Source: an uncultured Prevotellaceae bacterium
Lineage (GTDB): Bacteria; Bacteroidota; Bacteroidia; Bacteroidales; Muribaculaceae
Assembly (NCBI GenBank): GCA_900317325.1
Contig: ONGE01000020.1
Location: 62,001 to 126,000, forward strand
Reading direction: 5' to 3'
DNA: 64,000 nt
The notes beneath the pieces were generated by a model. The model saw nothing but the letters and a program-made list of their open reading frames with translations, had not been told where the DNA came from and made no database searches. Positions 33,142 to 43,700 of this stretch are shown here, one piece after another. Every line of letters begins with the position of its first letter. Position 1 is the first letter of the stretch. A program made the position numbers and the translations under genes.

Positions 33142-34364
33142 TATTCGTCGTCGGGATCGCTGACGACTTGGAAATCCTTGTTCTCGTCCTCGTAGTCGCT
33201 CTCCCAGTATTCCTCGCTCCATTGTTTGGCGCCGGAATCCACCATCTTGCCGCCGGCATCGGGGGCATCTTCCTCAAAGTCTTGGGCACCGAAGATGAAG
33301 TCGTCCTCGGCCTGTTCGCGGTGGCGCGCATCCAGGTCGTGATGGGTAGGCGTCTCGGGAATGCGGTTCCGCTCGTCGTTGATCGTGCGCCACAGCAGGT
33401 CCTTGAGTTCGGTCAAGCCCATCTGGGCCACACTGGAGATGAACACACTGGGGATGTCGTCGGGCACTTCGGGACGCATCTGCTCGATGAGTTCCTCATC
33501 CAGCATGTCACACTTGGTGATGGCGAGCACACGGGGTTTCTCCACCAGGTCGGGGTTAAACGTCTCGAGCTCACGGCACAGGATGCCGTATTCCTTGCGG
33601 ATGTCGTCGCTGTCGGCAGGTACCATGAACAGCAACACGGCATTGCGCTCGATGTGCCGCAGGAAACGCAGTCCCAGACCGCGACCCTCGCTGGCTCCCT
33701 CGATGATACCGGGAATATCAGCCATGACAAACGACTGTGAACCGCGATAGGACACGATACCCAGGTTGGGCTCCAGCGTGGTGAAGGGATAGTTGGCAAT
33801 CTTGGGCTTGGCAGCACTGATGACACTCAGTAAGGTCGATTTTCCCGCATTGGGGAAACCCACGAGACCCACATCGGCCAGCAACTTAAGTTCCAAGATG
33901 ACAGCCTTTTCTACACCTTTCTCTCCCGGCTGGGCAAAACGAGGCGTCTGGCGCGTAGCCGTCTTGAAGTGCTGGTTGCCCAAGCCGCCGCGGCCGCCGC
34001 GCAGCAGGCGAACGACCTGGCCATCCCTGGTCACATCACACAGGAACTGTCCTGTCTCGGCATCATAGACTGCCGTGCCACAGGGTACCTCGATGGTGCG
34101 GTCCTCGCCGTCCTTACCCGTCATCTGGTTCTCGCCGCCAGACTGGCCGTCGGTAGCGAACACGTGACGCTGGTATTTCAAGTGAATCAGGGTCCACAGG
34201 TTGCGGTTGCCTTTCAGGAAGATGTGGCCGCCACGGCCGCCGTCGCCGCCGTCAGGACCTCCTTTAGGGACATACTTGGCGCGGTGCAGGTGGGCCGAAC
34301 CGGCTCCGCCCTTGCCACTGCGACACAGAATCTTCACATAGTCGATAAAATTGCTCTCTGCCAT
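33141..34364 (-). CDS. obgE: GTPase ObgE/CgtA
   Basis: Essential ribosome-associated GTPase. The 407-residue protein has the glycine-rich Obg fold (residues 1-160; [31 protein letters not shown]) and a G domain with GFPNAGKST (G1), the switch region [19 protein letters not shown] (G3) and TKCD (G4). The C-terminal tail (about 330-407) is strongly acidic, as in many Bacteroidetes homologues. Start 34364 ([12 protein letters not shown]) is family-typical and lies about 20 nt from a -7 box at 34386. It is divergent from lgt. Confidence 0.96.
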   Translation of the reverse strand: MAESNFIDYVKILCRSGKGGAGSAHLHRAKYVPKGGPDGGDGGRGGHIFLKGNRNLWTLIHLKYQRHVFATDGQSGGENQMTGKDGEDRTIEVPCGTAVYDAETGQFLCDVTRDGQVVRLLRGGRGGLGNQHFKTATRQTPRFAQPGEKGVEKAVILELKLLADVGLVGFPNAGKSTLLSVISAAKPKIANYPFTTLEPNLGIVSYRGSQSFVMADIPGIIEGASEGRGLGLRFLRHIERNAVLLFMVPADSDDIRKEYGILCRELETFNPDLVEKPRVLAITKCDMLDEELIEQMRPEVPDDIPSVFISSVAQMGLTELKDLLWRTINDERNRIPETPTHHDLDARHREQAEDDFIFGAQDFEEDAPDAGGKMVDSGAKQWSEEYWESDYEDENKDFQVVSDPDDE

Positions 34365-34385
34365 AACGATCTCTTATTTTGTCCA

Positions 34386-34393
34386 CAAAGGTA
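34386..34393 (-). promoter_or_regulatory. obgE: Candidate -7 box for obgE
   Basis: TACCTTTG on the minus strand, exact TAnnTTTG match, about 22 bp before ATG 34364. Confidence 0.5.
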
Positions 34394-34452
34394 GTGCATT
34401 TTTTCTAATAACCCATCCTTCTCATCCTCTAAACAAGGTCTTGTCAACGTAC

Positions 34453-34500
34453 TCCGAGCCTCTGGCTCGGAAAAACAAACAACCAAAACAAACAACCAAA
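34453..34500. repeat. Small hairpin and ACAAACAACC direct repeats
   Basis: TCCGAGCC and GGCTCGGA (34453-34471) form a hairpin, followed by two tandem copies of a 14-bp unit (AAACAAACAACCAA type). It sits between divergent obgE and lgt, just upstream of the lgt -7 box. No function is evident. Confidence 0.5.
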
Positions 34501-34512
34501 AACTATTTTCAC

Positions 34513-34520
34513 TACCTTTG
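34513..34520 (+). promoter_or_regulatory. lgt: Candidate -7 box for lgt
   Basis: TACCTTTG, exact match; it overlaps the alternative TTG start at 34518, which therefore is unlikely to be translated. The leader to ATG 34554 would be about 28 nt. Confidence 0.5.
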
Positions 34521-34553
34521 TCACCGCTAAACAAGAGAAATAAAACATCAACT

Positions 34554-35438
34554 ATGATACTGGATTCTATCACTTGGACCGCGAGTCCCAATTTGTTCAG
34601 CGCAGGCCCCATTACCGTGCGGTGGTACGGCCTGATGTTCGCCATCGGTTTTCTGGTGGGCTATGAGATCGTTTACCGCATCTTCCGTCACGAGGGCGCT
34701 CGCGAGAGCTGGGTGGGCAGCTTGTTCATCTATGTGGTGGTCGCTACCATCGTGGGAGCAAGGCTGGGACACGTCTTCTTCTATGATTGGTCCTATTATT
34801 CTCAGCATCTGGGCGAGATTCCCAAGATCTGGGAGGGTGGACTGGCCAGCCACGGCGGCACACTGGGCATCATACTCGCCATCTGGCTCTACAGCCGCTA
34901 TGTGACGCACAAGAACATGCTGTGGACCCTCGACCGCCTGGTGGTGCCCGTGGGATTTGTCGCTGCACTCATCCGCATCGGCAACCTGATGAACCACGAG
35001 ATCTACGGCGGCGAGACCTCACTGCCATGGGGATTCCGTTTCGTGGAGAACCTGGGCGAGTGGATGCGTGGTGCCGAACCCGTTTTCACGGCTCCAAGTC
35101 ACCCGACGCAGATCTATGAGGCGCTGTTCTACCTGCTGACCTTTGCCGTGTGCATGCTCATGTACTGGCGCTGGCGCTGCCAGGAGAGGGAAGGACTCAT
35201 CTTCGGCGTATTCATGCTGGGCATCTTCGTGCCGCGTTTCTTCATCGAGTATATCAAGAACGTGCAGGAACCGTGGGAAATCGCCATGCGCGCCAACTGG
35301 GGCATCGACCAGGGACAGCTGCTGAGCATCCCGTTCATCGTGCTGGGCATCTGGCTCATCATCAGGGCGATGCGTCGCCCGCGCGTGCAGCTGCAATACC
35401 CTGACCGCTTTGCCGACGAGAAGAAGAAATCTAAATAA
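34554..35438 (+). CDS. lgt: Prolipoprotein diacylglyceryl transferase
   Basis: Lgt is the inner-membrane enzyme that transfers diacylglyceryl from phosphatidylglycerol to the lipobox Cys of prolipoproteins; the many lipoproteins in this window depend on it. The 294-residue protein has about seven hydrophobic segments. Lgt signatures seen: VRWYGLMFAIGFLVGYE near the start, GGLASHGGTLG, RIGNLMNHEIYG and HPTQIYEA. ATG 34554 is chosen because the promoter box overlaps the upstream TTG 34518. A lipoprotein gene follows 35 bp downstream. Confidence 0.96.
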   Translation: MILDSITWTASPNLFSAGPITVRWYGLMFAIGFLVGYEIVYRIFRHEGARESWVGSLFIYVVVATIVGARLGHVFFYDWSYYSQHLGEIPKIWEGGLASHGGTLGIILAIWLYSRYVTHKNMLWTLDRLVVPVGFVAALIRIGNLMNHEIYGGETSLPWGFRFVENLGEWMRGAEPVFTAPSHPTQIYEALFYLLTFAVCMLMYWRWRCQEREGLIFGVFMLGIFVPRFFIEYIKNVQEPWEIAMRANWGIDQGQLLSIPFIVLGIWLIIRAMRRPRVQLQYPDRFADEKKKSK

Positions 35439-35473
35439 TAGCACAATCTGCCGATAATTAATATTTTACAACA

Positions 35474-36235
35474 ATGAAGACAGCTCTCCATCTCATCATT
35501 CCCGTGCTTGTAGCGGTGCTGATGTGCTGCTGCAACGGCAAAACCGATAAACAGAATATGAACAGCAACGATACCACATCCTTGCAGGATTCACTCGTTG
35601 CCATCGACGATACCACTGTCGATGGCTTGATCGTGTATTACCCGCAATTCACCCGCATCGACCTGGTGTGCGAGACAATGCCGTCACAACAGGACACGAG
35701 CGTCATCTTCTGCGCCGAGGCCGCCTTCACCCACGAATTGCTTGACGAGTTCAGCCACAGCAACATCGACGGCGACCACGTGAGCGGCGGCAAGCGCTAC
35801 ACGGGGGCCAAGTGCAAGGACAACAGCGGCGCCTTCGCCTGGTTCGACGACACGACGTGGGAATTTGTCAACGGTGAATACAACACCCTGCTCGACAGCG
35901 TAGCTGCCGCCGGAGGCATGGGCTTCGGACAGGCCATCATCATCCACGAGGGCGAGAGCCTTCGCCCCTTGTGGCGCGAAGGCGTGAACCGCTACCGCGC
36001 TTTGTGCGAGAAAGACGGCCGCCTGTGCATCGCCGACAGCCGCGACGAGGTGAGCTACGAACAGTTCGTCGCCCTGCTCGAGGCTTTTGAACCGCGCCAT
36101 GCCCTGTACATGGATATGGGCAAGGGCTGGAACCACTCGTGGTGGCGCGACAGCGAGGGTAAGGTGCACGAGATCCACCCCGTGGCCGAGAAATCGCGTT
36201 ATTGCACCAACTGGATCACCTTCTACAAGCAGTAA
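35474..36235 (+). CDS. Putative lipoprotein, phosphodiester-glycosidase-like
   Basis: A 253-residue protein with a hydrophobic start and a Cys triplet (LVAVLMCCCNG, about residues 12-22), fitting a lipoprotein signal. The mature part contains GAKCKDNSGAFAWFDDTTW, AAAGGMGFGQAIIIHEGE and ALYMDMGKGWNHSWWRD, which remind me of the phosphodiester glycosidase (NAGPA, PF09992) family. That assignment is by pattern memory and is tentative. The gene is 35 bp after lgt and probably co-transcribed. The stop codon touches the left end of a small repeat element at 36234. Confidence 0.7.
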   Translation: MKTALHLIIPVLVAVLMCCCNGKTDKQNMNSNDTTSLQDSLVAIDDTTVDGLIVYYPQFTRIDLVCETMPSQQDTSVIFCAEAAFTHELLDEFSHSNIDGDHVSGGKRYTGAKCKDNSGAFAWFDDTTWEFVNGEYNTLLDSVAAAGGMGFGQAIIIHEGESLRPLWREGVNRYRALCEKDGRLCIADSRDEVSYEQFVALLEAFEPRHALYMDMGKGWNHSWWRDSEGKVHEIHPVAEKSRYCTNWITFYKQ

Positions 36236-36360
36236 GTCCGACGAAATTCTGTTCTAGACCTCATACAATTAGCGACCGATCGGTAGAGACGCAAAATCTT
36301 GCGTCTCCATATAGCGAATAAATTGAGCATCAACGATTTATTATCGTCAAACTCACGTTA
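36234..36360. mobile_element. MITE-like element, copy 1 (about 127 bp)
   Basis: The right end TCGTCAAACTCACGTTA (36344-36360) matches the right end of the element at 50509-50688 at 16 of 17 bases. The left end (AAGTCCGACGAAA) is a poor inverted match. Inside is the palindrome GAGACGCAA/TTGCGTCTC (36286-36307), also found in copy 2. No coding capacity. Mobility is inferred. Confidence 0.5.
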
Positions 36361-36363
36361 GGT

Positions 36364-36407
36364 ACAAAAAAAACAATGCCATCCACCGGATAGCATTGTA
36401 TTTTTTG
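36364..36407 (-). terminator. Terminator of the MscS-type channel gene
   Basis: ACAATGC and GCATTGT with inner ATCC/GGAT form a hairpin flanked by an A-run on the left and T-run on the right; on the minus strand it ends the channel gene (stop 36430). Confidence 0.8.
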
Positions 36408-36429
36408 TCTTACCGTTGTGTGAGTTGCA

Positions 36430-38892
36430 TCAGGCCTTGACAGGAAGGGCGGTGCGGATGTGGAGGTCGGCCTGCGGGAAGGGTATCTCGATACCGTTCT
36501 CGTTCAGCACACTGTAGATATTCTCCTTGACCAGGGCCACATCGGCTGCCTGAGACTTGACACGCACCCAGATGATGACCAGCAGGTCAACACTGCTCTC
36601 GCCGAAGTTCTGGAACAGCACCTGAATGCCCTTCTTGGTATCGTAGCAATTGAGCTGCTCCAGGCGATGGATAATCATCTCACGCACAGCGTCAATCTTG
36701 CTACCGTAGGCCACACCGACGGTGATCTTAGCCATCTCGTAGCCATGGTTGCGGGTCATGTTCTTGAAATTCTTGGTGAACAACTGGCTGTTGAGGAAGG
36801 CGATGACCGAGCCATCGACGGTCTCGACCAGCGTGCTCTGGTAGTTGATGTTGCTTACCTTGCCTCGCACGCCGTCACACTCGATGACGTCACCGATCTT
36901 GACACGCCCGTTCATCAGCGACAGGCCGTAGAACAGATTCTCCAGGGTGTCCTTCATGGCAAAACCGATACCTGTCGAGAGGCCGGTGAGGATGAAGGTG
37001 ATACCCGTGCGGTTGACGTGGAGCGTCACCAGCACGATGTAGATGTAGATACCCCAGCCGATGTACTTGATGATGTTCATCGACAAGGTGACGGCCTTGG
37101 AAGCGGCCTTGACCTGAGCCTTGGCATCGGGATTGTCCTGAATGACGGTTTCGATGTCAACTTCCTCATTGTCATCGATGTCGTTATCTCGCTCATACAC
37201 CGAGATGGCCTTGGCCTCGGCACGATTCTGCTTCCACAGTTGGTATCCCTGAATGAACAGGTAGATGATATACTGGAACACAAAGGCAAACGCCACACAT
37301 GCCAGAATCCTGTCCAGTGACAGCACGATAAGACCTGGCTGGTCCACAAACTTGTAGCGGAAGATGTGCTCACACCACTGCGTGAGATCGAACACCCTCG
37401 CCGCCCAATAAATCGACAGAGCAACGCTCAAGGTGGCGGCAATCGGGATAATCATCTTGTAAACAGCATCATAGAACCAGGTGCGCCTCACATCGGCACT
37501 CTTGGGTATGTACTTGTTCTCGTAGGAATGCATCAGGTCATAGATGACGGTGATGGTCTGGATGAGCGTCAGCTGCATGATCCACCAGATGAGTACCTGC
37601 ACGCTCATCAACGTGTAGCCCATCCATGACATGACTGTGGACACGGCCATGACGATGAGTGAAATCCACGAGTAGAACACGTCGCTGCGCGGCACTTTAC
37701 TGTTGTGACGGCGATTGACAACCAGCTGCCAGATGGTGAAAACCAGCAGCAGGGGAGGGAAGAGCATGTTGACGACCGTGCTGGGCAAGAACACGATGCG
37801 GAAGAAGAACACCGCAAAACCCACCAGCAGCACCGGCACATAGAGCTTGATACCGCTCTTGACGGTATCGCCCTCCATGCGGATGATGATGGAGAGCGTG
37901 ATGGCGGCGATGAGCCAAGCATACTCGCTCAACAGCCGCGTCGCCATCGTCATGAAATTCTGATCGGTGACATTGCTGATGATGAACGTGGCGATGGCAA
38001 ACACCGCCGCTGCACCGCAGATGATGATGCAAGAACGCTTGGGCAGGAATTTCTTGTAGGTGCTGTTTGACAAGAACCGCCGCGGTATTAACTTGATGAT
38101 GAGCCAACTGATAATCAACGCACCGACAATATATATCGCCATGAAGATGAATAGGAAACCGATGAGCGGACCGCGCCACTCGCTGCGTGTCTTGCGAGAG
38201 CGGGAATACTTCTCCGACAAATCATCCTTGCTGCTCTTCAAATTGTAGCTCAGGCGGTTAAGTATCTGGAAATAGTTCTGCCCGCCGTTGACAAACACGC
38301 TCTGGCGGATGCGCTCATACATCGACAAGGCGTAATCGTTGAGTTTCTTGGCCTTGACGGCGACCCATTGCCGCTTCTCGTGATTGTCTTTCATCGTCTC
38401 GCGCGTGTGGCGTATGTCGCTCTCGATGATCTTTGCCAGATAGATGCAGCTGTCGCGGGTGGCACGCATCGCCGGCGTCTTGAGCTGATTCTCAGGAATG
38501 TTATTGAGGGCCTTGACCAGGTTCTCGTATTGGGCAATCATCTCGTCTTGCTGCTGCTCAAATTGCTTGAATGAGCGCGTGCGCGACACGCGTTTGTAGA
38601 GCGAGGTCGCCTGGCCGCAAGCATAAGCCAGGTCAAAGATATTCTGCTCTTTTTGACTATAGAGCATCAACTCGATGTTGTTGCACAGTTCCAGGTCTCG
38701 ACCGATGCTGCGCTGGAACTGCTTGTTGCGTTTCTCAAAGCGCTCGGCACGTTCCTTGTGCTCCTGATGGGTCTCGCTGAGTTCCTCACACAACACACCC
38801 AACGTCTGCTCCATATTGCTCTCCTTGAGCACGGCTCCTGCCGGCAACACAACTGCCAGCATCGCCAGCACGATCAATATACTCTTCTTCAT
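36430..38892 (-). CDS. MscS-type mechanosensitive ion channel, large form
   Basis: An 820-residue MscS-superfamily channel that probably relieves turgor on osmotic downshock. A signal peptide (MKKSILIVLAMLAVVLPAGA) is followed by a helical, coiled-coil-rich periplasmic region (about 20-240), around ten membrane segments (about 245-640) and the MscS core: pore helix GFAMKDTLENLFYGLSLM, then the beta domain (VKIGDVIECDGVRGKVSNI) and C-terminal alpha/beta domain. The build resembles MscK/YbdG-like long MscS proteins. Start 38892 is chosen for the signal peptide over ATG 38922. A -7 box lies at 38920 and a terminator at 36407-36364, so the gene stands alone. Confidence 0.92.
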   Translation of the reverse strand: MKKSILIVLAMLAVVLPAGAVLKESNMEQTLGVLCEELSETHQEHKERAERFEKRNKQFQRSIGRDLELCNNIELMLYSQKEQNIFDLAYACGQATSLYKRVSRTRSFKQFEQQQDEMIAQYENLVKALNNIPENQLKTPAMRATRDSCIYLAKIIESDIRHTRETMKDNHEKRQWVAVKAKKLNDYALSMYERIRQSVFVNGGQNYFQILNRLSYNLKSSKDDLSEKYSRSRKTRSEWRGPLIGFLFIFMAIYIVGALIISWLIIKLIPRRFLSNSTYKKFLPKRSCIIICGAAAVFAIATFIISNVTDQNFMTMATRLLSEYAWLIAAITLSIIIRMEGDTVKSGIKLYVPVLLVGFAVFFFRIVFLPSTVVNMLFPPLLLVFTIWQLVVNRRHNSKVPRSDVFYSWISLIVMAVSTVMSWMGYTLMSVQVLIWWIMQLTLIQTITVIYDLMHSYENKYIPKSADVRRTWFYDAVYKMIIPIAATLSVALSIYWAARVFDLTQWCEHIFRYKFVDQPGLIVLSLDRILACVAFAFVFQYIIYLFIQGYQLWKQNRAEAKAISVYERDNDIDDNEEVDIETVIQDNPDAKAQVKAASKAVTLSMNIIKYIGWGIYIYIVLVTLHVNRTGITFILTGLSTGIGFAMKDTLENLFYGLSLMNGRVKIGDVIECDGVRGKVSNINYQSTLVETVDGSVIAFLNSQLFTKNFKNMTRNHGYEMAKITVGVAYGSKIDAVREMIIHRLEQLNCYDTKKGIQVLFQNFGESSVDLLVIIWVRVKSQAADVALVKENIYSVLNENGIEIPFPQADLHIRTALPVKA

Positions 38893-38919
38893 CGATATCA
38901 TGATTTCAAAATGTGGCCG

Positions 38920-38927
38920 CAAAGATA
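38920..38927 (-). promoter_or_regulatory. Candidate -7 box for the MscS-type gene
   Basis: TATCTTTG on the minus strand, exact match, about 28 bp before ATG 38892; it overlaps the alternative ATG 38922, arguing against that start. Confidence 0.45.
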
Positions 38928-39006
38928 CTCATTTTTTAAGCAAATTGTCCATAATCGCTACCACAACAATTGTTATTCAAGCATCATCACCCCATTTCAG
39001 GCCTGT

Positions 39007-40656
39007 TTACAACAACTGGGGATGCACCCTCTTGTAGGCACCGTTATAGTCGGTTTCCTTCAAGGGAACCTCCCATACCCAGTTGTTCACCTCATTGGGC
39101 ATAATCGTGATAGCAACAGCAGCGTGTGCATTGCCACCCTGAGCAAAGCTGTGACGAATAACGGGCAGTTTCCAACGCTTAAGGTCACTCCACTGGAAGC
39201 CTTCGCCCCAGAGCTCAAGTGCACGGTAGTCGGCAATCTCGTTGAACAGGTCTTGACCGGTCTTGTCGCAGGTGTAACCGGGGTTGCGGCCCGAACCGGC
39301 GTTCAAGCGAACGAGGGCTTCCTGAGCATTGGCAGGTTGGTTCAAGAAGTAGTAGCACTCAGCCTCGATAAGAAGCATCTCACTGGTGCGGATGTAGGGC
39401 AGATAGCCAACACCCGGGGTGTCGAAGACGTAGAACTTCAAGTGTGCACCCAGGTGATATACACCAGAAGAGTAGGGCTCACTCAGGCCGGGAGCTGCAT
39501 GCTCCTGAACGTAGTTGTAAGCCTTCATGTAAGCTTCCACATCGGAGTATGACAAGCCGGCGGTCAAACCAATGTAACCGTAGGTCTGGTCAACCTGAGC
39601 GGGATCACTGCCATCGATGCCCAGACCGCTCTCGGTGAGGAACAACGACTTGCGGAAGTCCTCGTCGGGAATGCGGTTGATGAGCTCACGGCCGATGGTA
39701 CCAGCACCGTTCTGGCTGTTGGAAGCATAGTAGCCGTTGCAGCTGTACTGGGTACCGTAGCTCCAGTACCAGTTGTTCTCATCGGCACTGCCATAGCTAC
39801 CGAGAATCCACTCACTGGTGGGACGGCAGAAACCAGCAGCATAAGCATCATTGCTCATCAAGGGATAACCATCCTCGGCCAGCTTAGCATGGTTGAGGGC
39901 AGTCTGATAGTCCTCCTTGTAGAGGGCAGCACGGGCATAAACAGCGTGTGCACAATTCAGGTTAGGAGTCCAGCAGTCACTGGCAGCACGGTCAACTTCG
40001 CTCTCGTCGAACAGCTTGATAGCCTCGTCCAGATCCTTATAAATCTGAGCATAAACCTCGGCCATGGTCGAGGGAGCGAGATCACCGGTAGACTCGTCAA
40101 GACGCAGGGGCACACCCTGTGAACTACCATTATTGGAGTCTTTCCAGCGCTGGCAGTAGTAGTGGAGCAACTTCTCATAGCCATAGGCACGGAAGGTCAG
40201 GGCCGAACCCTTGATGAACTTCTTGTCAGCCTCACTGCCCTCGGCATTGTCAATGCGATTGATGATCACATTAGCCTGGGTAATGATCTGATAGTAGTAG
40301 TACCAAGCATAGTGGTTGTAAATGCTGCTCTTATTGGTGTGGAAGGTCTGATTGTGGATAGGAGCCCAACCAGATGCATACTGATTGTAATTGTAGTCCT
40401 GGCTAGGATAGTTCTCATACAGACGCATGATGGCATTCTCACCACAGAAACCCTGTGAATAGTTACCATGCTGGATGGTCATCGTCTTAGCTACACCGTT
40501 CAATGCCTTGTAGGCATTATCGACAGTTGCAATGGCCGAAACATCACTGATCGATTCGGTGGGTTTTGTCTCGAGATAGTCTTCACCACATGAGGTCATG
40601 AGCATTGCAGATCCTAACAGAAGACCACTCAATAAAACTTTACTTATATTTTTCAT
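39007..40656 (-). CDS. SusD/RagB-type nutrient-binding outer-membrane lipoprotein
   Basis: A 549-residue SusD-family lipoprotein, partner of the SusC at 40703. The start at 40656 (MKNISKVLLSGLLLGSAMLMTSC) gives a lipoprotein signal with Cys near residue 23, then GEDYLETKPTES; the upstream ATG 40668 adds only four residues. The C-terminal part shows RTSEMLLIEAECYYFLNQP and ALELWGEGFQWSDLKRWKLP, typical of RagB/SusD. It lies 46 bp after the SusC stop. It appears intact although its SusC partner is frameshifted. No linked enzyme gives the substrate. Confidence 0.93.
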   Translation of the reverse strand: MKNISKVLLSGLLLGSAMLMTSCGEDYLETKPTESISDVSAIATVDNAYKALNGVAKTMTIQHGNYSQGFCGENAIMRLYENYPSQDYNYNQYASGWAPIHNQTFHTNKSSIYNHYAWYYYYQIITQANVIINRIDNAEGSEADKKFIKGSALTFRAYGYEKLLHYYCQRWKDSNNGSSQGVPLRLDESTGDLAPSTMAEVYAQIYKDLDEAIKLFDESEVDRAASDCWTPNLNCAHAVYARAALYKEDYQTALNHAKLAEDGYPLMSNDAYAAGFCRPTSEWILGSYGSADENNWYWSYGTQYSCNGYYASNSQNGAGTIGRELINRIPDEDFRKSLFLTESGLGIDGSDPAQVDQTYGYIGLTAGLSYSDVEAYMKAYNYVQEHAAPGLSEPYSSGVYHLGAHLKFYVFDTPGVGYLPYIRTSEMLLIEAECYYFLNQPANAQEALVRLNAGSGRNPGYTCDKTGQDLFNEIADYRALELWGEGFQWSDLKRWKLPVIRHSFAQGGNAHAAVAITIMPNEVNNWVWEVPLKETDYNGAYKRVHPQLL

Positions 40657-40702
40657 AATGAGTTTCATTTAGAAATTAATGGTTAATTGATCATCTGATT
40701 TA

Positions 40703-43700
40703 TCAGAACTGGAACTGAAGACCGAAGTTGAACACGCGAGCGGTAACATAGGTGTTATCAGAACCACCGCTGAAATTGTACTGGGGGTTCACACCCTTGC
40801 GGGAAGTGAACGTAGCCAAGTTCTCAACACCAGCAGTGAGGGTGAGACCCTGCATACCAATCTTGTTCATCAACAGCTTGGGCACTGAGTAGCTCAAGGA
40901 GATGTTCTTCACTACAAAGTAGGAAGCGCTGGTCAGCCAGCGGTCACTGGTAGCATTGTTATAGGTGCTGTACTCAAAGTCGAGCTGAGGCAGACCCTTA
41001 GGATCAATGCGGTTGGGTGAATTCTCAGTCATACCGGCGGGAACACCGTTCCAAGACTTGGCCAAGTCAACGTGGTTAGCACTTGCCGAAGAAGCCGAGT
41101 TGGTCGACATCAGAGTCTGGTAAGCCGAGTCGTAAAGCTTGCCACCCAGGCTATAGGTGAACAGAGCGTTCAGAGCAAAGCCCTTGAATTGCAGAACAGA
41201 GTTGAATGAACCGAAGAACCAGGGGTGAGCAGTACCTGCCCAGTCACGCTTGCCATAGGAGCCAGGCATGGTGGTGTAGGTCTCGTCACCGATGGTAACG
41301 GTCTCACCAGCAGCCTCAGCGCGCTCGGCCATTTCGGGATCCAGGGTGTACAGCGAGCGACCGGTCATCTGGTCAACGCCGACAAAGTGATAGGTGTAGA
41401 ACTCATAGGGGTCATGACCCTCGGAGTAGTTCTGCTGGCCATGGAGAATGTCCTTGCCGTCAGGAAGCTTCTTGATTTTGCTCTTCATGAAGGTACCCTC
41501 GGTCGACAGCGTCCAGTTGAGGTCGCGGTTGCGGATGACATCAGCGCTCAGCGAGATCTCGATACCGCGGTTAGAAATGGTACCGATGTTCTTGTAGATG
41601 CTCATGTTGTAGTCATCACCCCAAACGAACGAACCAGCCGACAGGGGCAGGGGAACTGCGAACAACAGGTCCTTGTTGCGCTTGTCAAACAGAACGAAGT
41701 TGAAGTTCAGGCGATTAAACAGGCGACCCTCAATACCGAAGTCGATATTCTGGCAGGTCTCCCACTTGATATCCTCGGCCGAGAGGCTCTGCTTCATGAA
41801 AGCAGCGCTACCGGCGTTCTTCTCAATGTAATAAAGTGCCTGGTAAGCATAGAGAAGAAGTTACCCCAGCGGTTCTTCTTGGCAAAGCGTGAAGAACCAT
41901 CACGACGGAACGAGAAATCAGCGAAGTATTTCTCGTGGTAGTTGTAACGAGCACGACCCAGATAGGACTCGGTCTTGTCCTCGTCATCCGAACCCAGGAA
42001 GTAGGAGTTGGTCTGGAAGTTACCGGGGGTGTAGATACCATCGGCAGCCGAACCGGTGTTCATGCCATAGGCCGAACGCATGTTGTACTCATAGTTCTCA
42101 TGAGCAGCCATGATGTCGATGTGATGAACATCGAACTCACGCGACCAGTTCAAGATTTCCTGAGCGGTGCGGGTATTGTACTCATAAGCATAGCTGGTCA
42201 GACGACCATTGTTGGTAGAACCATCACCAATGAACGGGTTGTTGTAGTTACGGCGATTGGTGTTGGAGTGCATGAAGTCGGCCTTCAACGTGATCGAGAA
42301 GCCTGCAGGCAGAGTAAAGGTACCATAGGCCATGCCCTCGACAACGGCGCGACGACGACGGTCGAAGTCCTTGCGCAGCTCAAAGGCGATGTTGCGGTTG
42401 TCCAGATAAGACGACTCGGTATCGTACTGCTTCTCACCATTCTCGTCAAGCAGGAAGCTGCCATCGGGGTTGTGCAGGAACAGAGGATAAACAGGAGCCA
42501 TGTAACGGGCTACATAGAAGGGGTTAGCATAGTAGTTACCGGTTGCATTGTCGTTGAAGTTACGGGTTGCATAGGTACCACTCAGGTTAATACCGGTCTT
42601 GAACCAGTCACTAGGAGTGAAGTTGGTGTTGATACGACCAGTGAAACGCTCATAGGCGCTGGCATAGATATAACCCTTCTCGTTGGTGTAACCAGCCGAA
42701 GCATATACATTGTACTTCTCGCCACCAGCGGTGCCCGAGAGGCTGTAGTCCTGACGATAACCAGTGCGCTCAACGTCCTTTTCCCAATCCAGATCGGTAT
42801 AGCCGGGCAATACCTGGGCAATCAGATTACCGTTGGCATCGAACAGCTTATCGTCGGGGGAATTGTAGATGTTCTTGCGAGCATAGTCACCAATCAAGTG
42901 CTCGGTAGCATACTGGTTAGCAGCAGCCTGCTCCATACCCATGCTTCCGTTCACGGCAAAGTTCCTCATGGCAAGCCATGAAGCCTCCATCCACTGGTCA
43001 GCACCCATGCGCTCATACTCAGCGATACCACGCTTGTACATACCCTGGTTGATGCGCAGGGTTACACTGGGCTTGTTGCTGTAGGAACCCTTCTTGGTGG
43101 TAATCAGAACGACACCGTTAGCAGCACGGTTACCATACAGGGCTGCCGAGGCAGCGTCCTTCAGCACGCTCATGCTCTCGATATCAACGGGGTTGATCTC
43201 GGCGATGTTACCGTCGAAGGCCACACCATCAACAACATACAGAGGTGAGCTCGAACCGGTGATACTACCGATACCACGGATGCGGATGTTGGGAGCGGCA
43301 CCAGGCTCACCATAGGTGTTGTTCACCTGGATACCAGGGGTGCTACCCTCAAGCGCTGCAGTAACCGAAGAACCGATGCGGTCCTTGATCTTCTTCTCGT
43401 CAACTACCGAGATAGAACCGGTAATCGACTGGCGCTTTGCGCTACCGTAAGCGACTACAACAACCTCATCAAGGCTCTGACCAGAGTCGGTCAACTTAAT
43501 AAGCATTTGAGAGGAAACCTCAACCTGACGTGTTGCATAGCCAACGTAGGATACATTGACATACTTTACATGATCAGGTAAAATCAGTGTAAAATGACCA
43601 TCAACATCGGTTGCAGTACCCTGGTTAACACCCTCGCCTTGGATTGTAGCTCCAATCAGGGGTTCACCATTGGCTGCATCCACTACTTGTCCACTGATTG

